64,000 bases of DNA. Source: JAJEEA01 sp965116765. Its GTDB lineage: Bacteria > Acidobacteriota > Vicinamibacteria > Vicinamibacterales > UBA8438. The stretch's first letter is position 1. Each line of letters starts with the position of its first letter. Below the pieces are notes generated by a model. The model was not told where the DNA came from, made no database searches, and saw only the letters and a program-made list of their open reading frames with translations. Of this stretch, positions 1 through 6,665 are shown piece by piece. The stretch spans positions 1-64,000 of the forward strand of contig OZ220718.1 of assembly GCA_965116765.1 (NCBI GenBank), written 5' to 3'. Made by a program: the position numbers and the translations under genes.

Positions 1-72
1 CTGATGGACCTCATCGCGGTCACCGTCGTCCCCGCCCTGGTGCTGCTGATCGCCACGCGCTTCATCGGGTGA
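1..72 (+). CDS. C-terminal end of a membrane protein (partial)
   Basis: The frame beginning at base 1 is open until a TGA at 70-72 and encodes a strongly hydrophobic tail of 23 residues ending in ATRFIG. It looks like the last transmembrane helix of an integral membrane protein that begins before the window. No family can be assigned from so short a piece. It converges with the decayed channel fragment on the minus strand. Confidence 0.5.
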   Translation: MMDLIAVTVVPALVLLIATRFIG

Positions 73-156
73 CCCGAGGCGTCGTCGAGCGATTCCCTCG
101 TCTGGTCGCACTCGTCCCGAGTGTCGCGGCGGGATTGCGATCAAAAACGCTCCGCG

Positions 157-530
157 TCATTGGGTGGAGGCGCCCGGAAAACGCAGCGGTCGCGCGGGGT
201 CGCGGACCTGCTCCGGGGCGCTCGAACGGACGTGGACGTCCATCTGCGGAAAGGCGATCTCGATGCGCTCCTGCCGGAACCGGTGCGCGATGGCGGTATG
301 GAGTGCATGGATGACGGGAAGCCGCTCCTCCACGTCGTGCACATAGGCGCGGATGGACAACTTCAGGGGCGCTGTCGCCGAACTCCTCGAACGCGACGGA
401 GGGCTCCGGGGTCTCCAGGACGAGAGAGTCACCCGTCACGATCTCCTCCAGGACGCGGGTCACCTGGTCGACGTCCGACTCGCAGGCGACCCGACGACGA
501 TCGTCACGCGGTTCGCCGCGTCCGACGGGC
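157..530 (-). pseudogene. Mechanosensitive channel (MscS family) C-terminal remnant
   Basis: Three adjoining minus-strand frames join into one recognisable MscS C-terminal domain: RVTIVVG, then VACESDVDQVTRVLEEIV, then LKLSIRAYVHDVEERL, ending in EIAFPQMDVHV. The first frame change, near 490, looks like one lost base. The second, near 365, looks like one extra C. The N-terminal membrane part and pore helix are absent. The upstream end runs in frame into the 3' end of the PIN toxin gene, so the toxin ORF now ends inside channel sequence. A non-functional relic is the simplest reading. Confidence 0.7.
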
Positions 531-975
531 CGGTCTTCGGGCGTCGGCGCATCACGATCGTGACTGGAACGGATTGGCGGAGGGTCAGCGACTCGACCAC
601 GTAGCCGGACTGCATGTCCTCGGTGTGCAGCGTCGTGCAGGCGCCGTTCAGGGCCGCCCGCACGACGAGCGCGTCCCAGATCGACAGGTGATGCAGCCGA
701 TGCAGATCGATCGCCGCGACCAGATCGGCGGCGCCGAGCGTCACGACGTCGAAACGGGAGTACTGCACGATGCGAGTCCTGGCATCCTCGCTGCTCATCC
801 CGAGCTTCCGCGTGGCGGCGGCGACGAACTCCTGCAGGACCTGCAGCGACAGGACGCCGCGGCGCTCGCGCAGGAGGCGCCGAATCAGCTCGCGGGCGCG
901 GGCCCGCTTGTGCTCATCCCGCGCGTCGTGCGCGTAGATCAGGATGTTCGTGTCCAGAAACTCACGGCCGCTCAT
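460..975 (-). CDS. vapC: VapC-like PIN-domain ribonuclease toxin
   Basis: This encodes a PIN-domain protein, the toxin of a VapBC type II module and by family a Mg-dependent ribonuclease. The N-terminus carries the first acidic residue in FLDTNILIYAHD. Further acidic positions follow around SIWDALVV and in HTEDMQSG near the C-terminus. A typical VapC is about 130-140 residues, whereas this ORF gives 171. The last 25 or so residues belong to the MscS remnant (ANRVTIVVG), so the toxin has gained a foreign tail. Its ATG lies inside the antitoxin gene (14-base overlap), indicating translational coupling. Confidence 0.85.
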   Translation of the reverse strand: MSGREFLDTNILIYAHDARDEHKRARARELIRRLLRERRGVLSLQVLQEFVAAATRKLGMSSEDARTRIVQYSRFDVVTLGAADLVAAIDLHRLHHLSIWDALVVRAALNGACTTLHTEDMQSGYVVESLTLRQSVPVTIVMRRRPKTGPSDAANRVTIVVGSPASRTSTR

Positions 976-1186
976 GCAGCTCCTCGCGCGTCCACGACCC
1001 CTGCGAGCGATAGCTCTCCTCGCCCCACAGCGCGTCGAGCCGCGCGATCACCGACTCCGCGTCGTCCACCCGCGTCAGCTCGTTCAGGAAGTCGCGCACG
1101 AGCTGGTTCAGGCTGGTTCCCCGGGCGGCGGCGATACGCCGGGCCTCGGCGACCACCCGCTCGTCGATGGACATCGTCACGTTCAT
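962..1186 (-). CDS. vapB: VapB-like ribbon-helix-helix antitoxin
   Basis: A 74-residue protein beginning MNVTMSIDERVV, with a ribbon-helix-helix pattern (beta strand, then helices around ARRIAAARG and LNQLVRDFLNEL). Members of this family bind the promoter and neutralise the PIN toxin. The start at 1186 was chosen because a near-consensus promoter ends only seven bases upstream, which excludes the longer ORF beginning at 1222. ATG 1174 (MSIDERVV) is an alternative. The last 14 bases overlap vapC. Confidence 0.8.
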   Translation of the reverse strand: MNVTMSIDERVVAEARRIAAARGTSLNQLVRDFLNELTRVDDAESVIARLDALWGEESYRSQGSWTREELHERP

Positions 1187-1193
1187 GCGCCAC

Positions 1194-1222
1194 ATGGTAT
1201 GTGCGCACGTAATACGTGTCAA
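1194..1222 (-). promoter_or_regulatory. vapBC promoter
   Basis: On the minus strand there is TTGACA (1222-1217), a 17-base spacer, then TACCAT (1199-1194). The predicted transcription start falls at or next to the vapB ATG at 1186, so the message would be leaderless or nearly so. Confidence 0.7.
1206..1218. promoter_or_regulatory. Putative VapB operator palindrome
   Basis: CACGTAATACGTG is a perfect palindrome around one central base. It lies between the -35 and -10 of the vapBC promoter. That is the usual place for an antitoxin to bind and repress its own operon. Binding is an inference. Confidence 0.55.
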
Positions 1223-1325
1223 TGCGGAGTGGACTGGCGAGGCCGAGCACGGCGGGCTGCCGATCGACCGCGACGCGCCCTGACGTTCCCACCGACCGGA
1301 TGAACCCCGAGAGCGTCGGCGGGCT

Positions 1326-1472
1326 TCATCCCTGCGGAGCGGACTCCGGGCCTGCCGCGACCAGCGGTTCGATGCGGCTGACGTCCGCGACGGTACGCGC
1401 CAGGTCGAGGTCGTGCATCCGCTGCAGGTTCAACCAGAACTCGGGAGTCGTTCCAAGCGCCGCGTCGCTCAC
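1326..1472 (-). pseudogene. HigA-family antitoxin C-terminal remnant
   Basis: A 48-codon ORF contains LGTTPEFWLNLQRMHDLDLA, the characteristic C-terminal helix of HigA/VapI-type XRE antitoxins. The DNA-binding helix-turn-helix that should precede it is missing, and no HigB toxin is adjacent. A GTG at 1472 overlaps the ATPase stop as GTGA, so the fragment could still be translated by coupling. It is most simply a truncated relic left by rearrangement. Confidence 0.6.
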
Positions 1473-3118
1473 GCCCCCCACACGGTCACGGCGCGTCCGT
1501 CGAGGGACTCCTGGCGCCGGTAGAGCTTCTCCTCCCACGGCGTCGACTCGGCGCGGTCGAAGACCACCAGATGGCCCGACTCGGCGCGGCATCGGTCCAC
1601 GTAGGCCAGGGTCTGCTCCACGCCCTCGCGGACCGTCGCCTCGGGGCTTCCCCGCAGGATCTTGCACTCCACCACGTGGCGGCGCGCCGGCGTCCCAGGC
1701 TCGGCGGCGCCTCCGGGGCGGGCCGGCGGCCACACGATCAGGAGGTCGGTGCGCCGGCGCCCCAGGGCGTACTCGCGCTCGATGCGGCCGCCGCCGTTGA
1801 CAATCCGCTGCAGGAACGCCTGCAGCAGCAGTTGCGGCCCCGCCTCCTTGTACTGGAAGCGCTCGATCCAGTGCTCCGAGTGCTCGCGGAAGAAGCCCTG
1901 GAACCCCTTCAGCAGGCCGTCCATGTCGAGGTCGCCGTCCGCCTTCACGTACCACTCCGCCTCGTGGAGGATCATGTCCTCGTCGGCGTACATGAGCTCG
2001 CGCGGAATCACCTCCCGGTAGATCGGGTTGGCGATCCGGCGGGGGCCGCTACGCGCCAGCAGGCCCAGATCGCGGACGTACTCCACATCGTCGGGGTTCA
2101 CTCTGTCCGCCCCGTCCGCGCCGCCTGTCAGCACCGGCTCGATCACCCGCCGCACCCGCTCCTCCTGGAGCTGGTCGGCGAGCTTGTGCAGGTGCGTCTG
2201 GCGGGCCAGGACGAGCGCCTCCCGGGCGTCCATGACCGCCTCGCCGTCGATGGCGCGCGAGCGGTCCCGGCCGGTCTTGTTCTCGAAGCACGCCTGGTAG
2301 GCCAGCGCGTTGACCAGCCACGGCTGGCCCCGGGACTGGTCCCACACCGCGGCGAGCGCGCCCTCCGTGAACGCCTGTCCGGTCTCCTCGGTGTGCTGGC
2401 CGAGCAGGGCGCGCATGTCGGCCTCGTCGAAGTCGCCCAGCCGCAGCGACTTCGCCTTGATGTTGAAGGCACTGCCGCCCGCGATGATCTCGCCCGCCGA
2501 TTCGGAGTGGATGCGGTAGTCGCGCACGTCGCGGACGCCGCACAGGATGACGCTCTGCGGGAACGCCGCGGGACGCATGTCGTACCCCGCGCGCAACTGG
2601 CGCAGCACGGAGATCAGCGTGTCGCCCACCAGCGTGTCGATCTCGTCGAGCAGGAGCACCAGCGGCTTGGGGTCGTTCAGCGACCACCGGCCGAGCGCCT
2701 GGCGCAGGGCGCCGTGCGGACCGGCGCGGTCCAGCGTCCGCTCCCACGTCCCGTCGAGGAAGCCGTCGCCCAGGGCGACCAGGGCGCGTTCGGAGATCTC
2801 CGCCAGCACGGTCCGCATCCCGGCGGCCACGTCGCCCCTCGCCGTCTGTCCGGTCTCGACGTTCGTGTACACGCAACGGTAGGCCCCACGCTCGTTCAGC
2901 AGGTCGCGCAGCGCCAGGAGCGCCGAGGTCTTGCCGGTCTGCCGCGGCGCGTGCAGCACGAAGTAGCGCTTCGCGTCGATGAGGCGCAGGATCTCGTCGA
3001 GGTCGAGCCGCCCGAGCGGCGGAATGCAGTAGTGGTCTTCGGCGACCACCGGCCCGGAGGTGTTGAAGAAGCGCTCGGCCATCGGCGTGGTCCCGCCCGC
3101 GGGACTGCGTACCGTCAT
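1469..3118 (-). CDS. AAA-like ATPase with C-terminal PD-(D/E)XK-type nuclease domain
   Basis: A protein of up to 549 residues. The N-terminal half is a P-loop ATPase: HAPRQTGKTSALL is Walker A (about residues 56-68) and LVLLLDEIDTLVGD is Walker B. The C-terminal quarter has a restriction-nuclease-like pattern, with RRTDLLIVWP followed by HVVECKIL, matching the D...ExK core of PD-(D/E)XK folds. Such AAA_14/AAA-like plus nuclease proteins are common in accessory regions and their function is largely unknown. The start may be ATG 3118 or the internal ATG 3082 (MAERFFNTSG). Remnants of a paralogue and of a HigA antitoxin flank it. Confidence 0.7.
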   Translation of the reverse strand: MTVRSPAGGTTPMAERFFNTSGPVVAEDHYCIPPLGRLDLDEILRLIDAKRYFVLHAPRQTGKTSALLALRDLLNERGAYRCVYTNVETGQTARGDVAAGMRTVLAEISERALVALGDGFLDGTWERTLDRAGPHGALRQALGRWSLNDPKPLVLLLDEIDTLVGDTLISVLRQLRAGYDMRPAAFPQSVILCGVRDVRDYRIHSESAGEIIAGGSAFNIKAKSLRLGDFDEADMRALLGQHTEETGQAFTEGALAAVWDQSRGQPWLVNALAYQACFENKTGRDRSRAIDGEAVMDAREALVLARQTHLHKLADQLQEERVRRVIEPVLTGGADGADRVNPDDVEYVRDLGLLARSGPRRIANPIYREVIPRELMYADEDMILHEAEWYVKADGDLDMDGLLKGFQGFFREHSEHWIERFQYKEAGPQLLLQAFLQRIVNGGGRIEREYALGRRRTDLLIVWPPARPGGAAEPGTPARRHVVECKILRGSPEATVREGVEQTLAYVDRCRAESGHLVVFDRAESTPWEEKLYRRQESLDGRAVTVWGA

Positions 3119-3124
3119 CGTAGC

Positions 3125-3240
3125 GCATTCGGCCGGAAGGCAGCGGGGCGCGCAGGGGCGCGCGGTCGTCGCGGTCGAAGACCACCGAGTGGCCCGGCTC
3201 GCCGCGGCACCGCGCGTCTGGTTCGCGTTGCCGGCCGGGT
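3125..3240 (-). pseudogene. Remnant of a second ATPase-nuclease C-terminus
   Basis: Just upstream of the ATPase gene, a minus-strand frame reads RCRGEPGHSVVFDRDDRAP. This closely matches RCRAESGHLVVFDRAESTP near the C-terminus of the intact neighbour. The similarity fades in both directions and there is no start codon or ATPase core. It is probably the stump of a tandem paralogue removed by deletion. Confidence 0.5.
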
Positions 3241-3252
3241 TGGGGTCCAGGA

Positions 3253-3477
3253 TCAGAAGGGCCGGCTCGACGGTGTTTTCCAGGCAGGCCGGAGTACGCA
3301 GACCCCTCGCCGAATCGCCTCGAGCGGTTCGGGCGTCGGGGCGGGGATGATGCCTTCGACCGTCAAGTGCAGAAGCGCATCCCGGTGCTCCCGCTCCAGC
3401 CGATCGAGGCAGTCGTCGACGGCGGACTTCACGGTCGCGAGGAGTCGGTTGCGCCGGGCAGGTTCGATTCCCGTCAC
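3253..3477 (-). CDS. Small ORF of 74 aa coupled to qhpB (uncertain)
   Basis: A GTG at 3477-3475 overlaps the qhpB stop codon as GTGA and opens a 74-codon frame (start VTGIEPARRNRLLATVKSAV). The predicted product is mostly helical and charged (DDCLDRLEREHRDALLHL) and ends in a proline-rich, basic tail. I do not recognise it. It could be a genuine small gene at the end of the amine dehydrogenase operon or a fragment of a lost gene. The overlap favours translation, but nothing in the sequence shows a function. Confidence 0.35.
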   Translation of the reverse strand: MTGIEPARRNRLLATVKSAVDDCLDRLEREHRDALLHLTVEGIIPAPTPEPLEAIRRGVCVLRPAWKTPSSRPF

Positions 3478-4571
3478 TGTCCCCGGCCTGGAACCAGGAA
3501 CAGGTTGGTCATGTCGCCGTCGAGGCTGATGGTGCGCAGGTAGCGGTAGGTCGACGCCTCGAGCAGGTCGATGGTGGCGCCGGCCTGGTGGACGTAGAGG
3601 AGTTGGCCGTTGGTGCTCACGGCCAGCGACATGCGCGGGCGCCCCTCGAAGACCTCGCGCCGCTCGACGCGGCGGCCTTCGAGATCGAAGGTCCAGATCT
3701 CGTAGTGCCCGATGCGCTTGAGGACCGCGTAGGCCTTGCGCCGGTCGGGCGCGAGCGAGAACGACGACAGCGGCTCGTCCGGCCCGAGGGTGTAGAAGTC
3801 GACGTCGCGCTCGGCGAGGTTGATGCGCGCGATGCCCATGAGGCGCCGGTTCTGCACGGGGTCGCTCACGCGGAAGAGGTTGGTGAAGTAGCCGGGCTCC
3901 TCGTTGCGGTCGACGCCGAAGCCGAAGCTGAACCGCTCCAGGTCGGGCGCCTCGACCGACGAGAGCTCCCAGCGGTCGACCACCTCGAACGAGTCGGTGT
4001 CGAGGGCGAGAATCTCGCCGCCGAACAGGTAGAGCAGGCCGCCGTCGGGCGAGAACATCATGCTCGCGCCGGTCCGCTCCTCGCCGTCCGGCCACGGGAT
4101 CTCCCGCATGATCTCGTGCGACGCGAGGTCCACCTGGAGGAGGCGGCGGGGGGCAATCTCGTACCGGTCGAGGTGCTTGATCGCGGTGTCGGCGAGGAGG
4201 ACGGCGTAGGCGTCGTCGGGCGACACCACCAGGCTGCGGATGCGCACCTGCGTGGAGCCCTCGCTGAGGGTGAAGGTGTCGACGGTGCTTCGCGTCTCGA
4301 GGTCGATCACCTCGATCTGCTCGAACGTCCGGTCCCGCATGTACATCCGGGTGCCGTCGGCCGACATCCGCATGTCGTTGGGCGGCCCCCCGAGGGTCAT
4401 CTCGATGGTGTCGACGACCTGCTCGGTCGCCTCGTCGATGACGTAGATGCGGTTGGGGAACGCGCCGACGTAGAAGGTGCCGTCGCCGCCCGTCAGCCCG
4501 CCGGCGGGCTGGGCCGGCGCGGCGACGGGGAGGAGGACGAGAATCGCCAGCGTGCGGATCAGTTCGCGCAT
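3474..4571 (-). CDS. qhpB: Quinohemoprotein amine dehydrogenase beta subunit (beta-propeller)
   Basis: A 365-residue exported protein with a signal peptide (MRELIRTLAILVLLPVAAPA). YVTN-type propeller blades follow, for example FYVGAFPNRIYVIDEATEQV, MRMSADGTRMYM and MMFSPDGGLLYLFGGEI. In QHNDH the beta subunit is a seven-bladed propeller that packs against the small CTQ-bearing gamma subunit and forms part of the active site in the periplasm. It is the last of four genes in the order qhpADCB, 34 bases after qhpC. ATG 4571 was chosen because GGGAG precedes it and the signal peptide then begins normally. An in-frame GTG at 4601 is possible but less likely. Confidence 0.85.
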   Translation of the reverse strand: MRELIRTLAILVLLPVAAPAQPAGGLTGGDGTFYVGAFPNRIYVIDEATEQVVDTIEMTLGGPPNDMRMSADGTRMYMRDRTFEQIEVIDLETRSTVDTFTLSEGSTQVRIRSLVVSPDDAYAVLLADTAIKHLDRYEIAPRRLLQVDLASHEIMREIPWPDGEERTGASMMFSPDGGLLYLFGGEILALDTDSFEVVDRWELSSVEAPDLERFSFGFGVDRNEEPGYFTNLFRVSDPVQNRRLMGIARINLAERDVDFYTLGPDEPLSSFSLAPDRRKAYAVLKRIGHYEIWTFDLEGRRVERREVFEGRPRMSLAVSTNGQLLYVHQAGATIDLLEASTYRYLRTISLDGDMTNLFLVPGRGQ

Positions 4572-4605
4572 GGGTCGAGCTCCCGAACGAGGGGCAGGCA
4601 CACGC

Positions 4606-4977
4606 CTACGGAAAGATCAGGTCGATGTTGCGCCAGTCCTTCTGGGCGGCGGCGCACTTGCCGGTCCAGTCCGGCGTGTGGTTGAGCTGGTCGGGGACGT
4701 GGGCGGGCCAGAAGCAGCCGCGGTGGCAGTCGAAGAGGTCGCGCTCGACCGGCTGGCACAGCCCCGCCGTGCCGCCGTTGCGGTCCGCCTCCCAGCCCGG
4801 CTGGAACACGAGCGAACAGCCCAGCGGGATGTGCGGCCCCTCGGGCTGCTGGGGCGGGCCCGAGCCCTGCTGCTGCAGCGCGACGACGTCCCCGTCGGGG
4901 GACGCGTCGGGCGGCGGCGCGACGACGCTCCGCTCGACGCGGGCGGCCTTCTGGTTGATGGCTCTCAGGTGTCTCAT
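4606..4977 (-). CDS. qhpC: Quinohemoprotein amine dehydrogenase gamma subunit (CTQ precursor)
   Basis: A 123-residue precursor of the catalytic gamma subunit, which carries cysteine tryptophylquinone and three Cys-to-acid thioether bridges. Every residue needed is present: C54-E63, C74-D80 and C88-D96 for the bridges, and C84-W90 for CTQ. These match mature positions 7-16, 27-33, 41-49 and 37-43 of the characterised proteobacterial enzymes with a constant offset of 47. The motif is C-x5-CxxCFW around 78-90, and the C-terminus DWRNIDLIFP is also family-typical. The roughly 47-residue leader is rich in Pro and Gln and should be removed by the QhpE-type protease. One further cysteine, C108, has no known role. 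Confidence 0.93.
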   Translation of the reverse strand: MRHLRAINQKAARVERSVVAPPPDASPDGDVVALQQQGSGPPQQPEGPHIPLGCSLVFQPGWEADRNGGTAGLCQPVERDLFDCHRGCFWPAHVPDQLNHTPDWTGKCAAAQKDWRNIDLIFP

Positions 4978-5095
4978 GGTCTCACCGCCGTTCACTCTAA
5001 CCGGCACAGATTGCCGCCCGGCGGGAAGAACCGCGGGGCGCCCCTGTCTCTCGGTCTCGCCGTCGTTCACTCGAACCGGCGCAGGAACTCGGGGT
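4978..5095 (-). repeat. 75-bp imperfect tandem duplication at the qhpD-qhpC junction
   Basis: On the minus strand, the qhpD 3' end (CTGCGCCGGTTCGAGTGAAC at its stop codon) recurs 75 bases later as CTGTGCCGGTTAGAGTGAAC, followed by GGCGGTGAGACC and the qhpC ATG. The same GGCG(A/G)(T/C)GAGACC tail follows both copies. The second copy therefore supplies the sequence directly in front of qhpC, including its GGTGAG ribosome-binding region. Confidence 0.75.
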
Positions 5096-6500
5096 TCCGT
5101 GCCGCCAGCTCGCCGTAGACGCGCAGGCAGACGTCGGTCCACCCGCGGATCCACTCGCAGTAGTGCAGGTTCGGTCGCTCGCTCGTCCCGTAGCGGGTGT
5201 GCGCCTCGTGGTAGCACCCGCCCGAGCACAGCGGGCGCGCCCAGCAGGTGTGACAGTCGGTCTTGTTCGCCAGGTGGTGGCGTTCGAGGAACGCGTTCTG
5301 GGCCTCGCGGTCGAGGCCGTCGTCGACGGTGCCCAGCTTGTGCTCGTCCGAGCCCGCGAACCGGTGGCACAGGCCGACGTCGCCGCCGGTCGCGACCCCC
5401 ACCAGCCCCAGCCCGGCCCCGCACGGGTACGCCTTGCTGGCGCCCTTGTGGATCTCCTCGAGGGTCTCGCTCACGTTCGAGAACCCGTGGTGCTTCCCCG
5501 CCAGGGCCGCCTCGAGGAACTCGTCGGCGAGGGCCGTGAACTGCTCGACCATCCGGTCGAACCCCTCCCCGCCGAGCGCGTACTCGCGGCCCGGCGAGGT
5601 CGTCACCGGGGCGAAGCCCACCTCCTGGAACCCGATCTTCTCCGTCAGGTGCCGGTAGATGCTCACGACGTCGCTCACCTGCGACGTCAGGGTCACCCGG
5701 GCCCCGATGGGCCGGCTCGTGTGGCGCCGCAGCAGCTCTCGCACCCGCGGCAGCAGCTCGTCGTAGCTGCCGCGGCCGTCGTGGAAGACGCGGAAGCGGT
5801 TCTGCATCTCGCGGGGGCCGTCCATCGACACCGTGACGGAGATGTCGTTCTCGGCCAGGAACCCGATCATCTCGCCGGTCAGCAGGGTGGCGTTCGTCGT
5901 CAGGTTGAACTCGACCCGCTTGCCCCGGGCCGCCGCCTGCTCTCGGGCGTAGGGCACGACGCGGCTCAGGACCGGGTAGTTCATCAGCGTCTCGCCGCCG
6001 AAGAAGCTCACGTGCACCACCCGGTTGTCGCCCGACTCGTTCATCAGCAGGTCGACGCTCTTGCGGGCGGTCTCCTCGCTCATGAACTTGGGCTGCGACC
6101 CGTTGGTAGTGTCGACGATCTTGTCCTCGCTGTACTCGTAGCAGTACGAGCAACTCAGGTTGCACTGGTTGGTGACGTTGAGGACCGCGGTGGTCAGCGG
6201 GAACGGGGTCAGCGGGATGATCGCCGGCGCCGGGGGTGTCGGAGGCGCCGGGGCGGCGACGGTGCGCACCGCGTGCACCTGCTCGAGCTCGTCGAGCGTC
6301 TGCCCGAGGTCGGTGTCGGGGAACCGGGCGCGGACGTCGGCGAGCAGGTCCTCGCGCGGCACCCGCCGGCCGTCGAGGCCGTCGATGAGCGCCGCCGCCG
6401 GCTCGTCGAGCGCGAACACCGCGGCGCTCGGCACCAGGTAGAGGAACCGGCGGCCGGCCGCGGTGAACGGATGGAACTCTCCCTGGGCAAGCACGCTCAT
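5067..6500 (-). CDS. qhpD: Radical SAM/SPASM peptide thioether maturase QhpD
   Basis: A 477-residue radical SAM enzyme that installs the three intrapeptidyl Cys-to-Asp/Glu thioether bonds in the QhpC precursor in the cytoplasm. The SAM-cluster motif CNLSCSYC lies at residues 113-120. A C-terminal SPASM region contains CHTCWARPLCSGGCYHEAH for auxiliary [4Fe-4S] clusters. The first 80 residues look like a PqqD-type peptide-recognition domain (LVPSAAVFALDEPAAALI). It starts 142 bases after qhpA with an ATGA overlap to a small intervening ORF, and is followed by qhpC. Confidence 0.92.
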   Translation of the reverse strand: MSVLAQGEFHPFTAAGRRFLYLVPSAAVFALDEPAAALIDGLDGRRVPREDLLADVRARFPDTDLGQTLDELEQVHAVRTVAAPAPPTPPAPAIIPLTPFPLTTAVLNVTNQCNLSCSYCYEYSEDKIVDTTNGSQPKFMSEETARKSVDLLMNESGDNRVVHVSFFGGETLMNYPVLSRVVPYAREQAAARGKRVEFNLTTNATLLTGEMIGFLAENDISVTVSMDGPREMQNRFRVFHDGRGSYDELLPRVRELLRRHTSRPIGARVTLTSQVSDVVSIYRHLTEKIGFQEVGFAPVTTSPGREYALGGEGFDRMVEQFTALADEFLEAALAGKHHGFSNVSETLEEIHKGASKAYPCGAGLGLVGVATGGDVGLCHRFAGSDEHKLGTVDDGLDREAQNAFLERHHLANKTDCHTCWARPLCSGGCYHEAHTRYGTSERPNLHYCEWIRGWTDVCLRVYGELAARNPEFLRRFE

Positions 6501-6646
6501 GGCTGCTCCACGGCGGTGGGGTGCCGGCGCCGACGGTGAGCGCGCGCGACTCGTCCCGATGCACCCGGGCTCATGGCTCCGCCACCCCGGCGGGGTTCCG
6601 GCGCGGACGATGAGCGCGCGGATGCTGATGCGCCGAGGCTGTTCAT
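6497..6646 (-). CDS. 49-aa ORF bridging qhpA and qhpD (uncertain)
   Basis: An ATG at 6646 overlaps the qhpA stop as ATGA. The stop of this 49-codon ORF overlaps the qhpD ATG in the same way. The product (MNSLGASASARSSS... ending HPTAVEQP) is Ser/Ala/Arg-rich and its last residues copy the QhpA C-terminus (DPTAVEQP), because the region is a tandem duplication. It may have no protein function and instead carry ribosomes from qhpA to qhpD. An internal ATG (MSPGAS) marks the middle repeat. No homologue is recognised. Confidence 0.4.
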   Translation of the reverse strand: MNSLGASASARSSSAPEPRRGGGAMSPGASGRVARAHRRRRHPTAVEQP

Positions 6647-6665
6647 GGCTGCTCCACGGCGGTCG
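6497..6665 (-). repeat. Three imperfect units of 72-75 bp at the qhpA-qhpD junction
   Basis: The element GTGG(A/C)(G)GAGC-CATGA, a Shine-Dalgarno-like stretch plus ATGA, occurs at 6643-6658, 6571-6585 and 6497-6512, spaced 72 and 74 bases. The material between copies is also alike (CGCGCGCTCAnCGTCnGCGCCGG). The units end the qhpA gene, create the 49-codon ORF, and provide the qhpD start. Confidence 0.7.

Noticed and set aside
5163..6539. Long plus-strand frame opposite qhpD
   Set aside because: It is the antisense shadow of a gene with an unmistakable radical SAM protein. The predicted product is Arg/Val/Leu-rich with no domain, as expected for GC-rich antisense frames.
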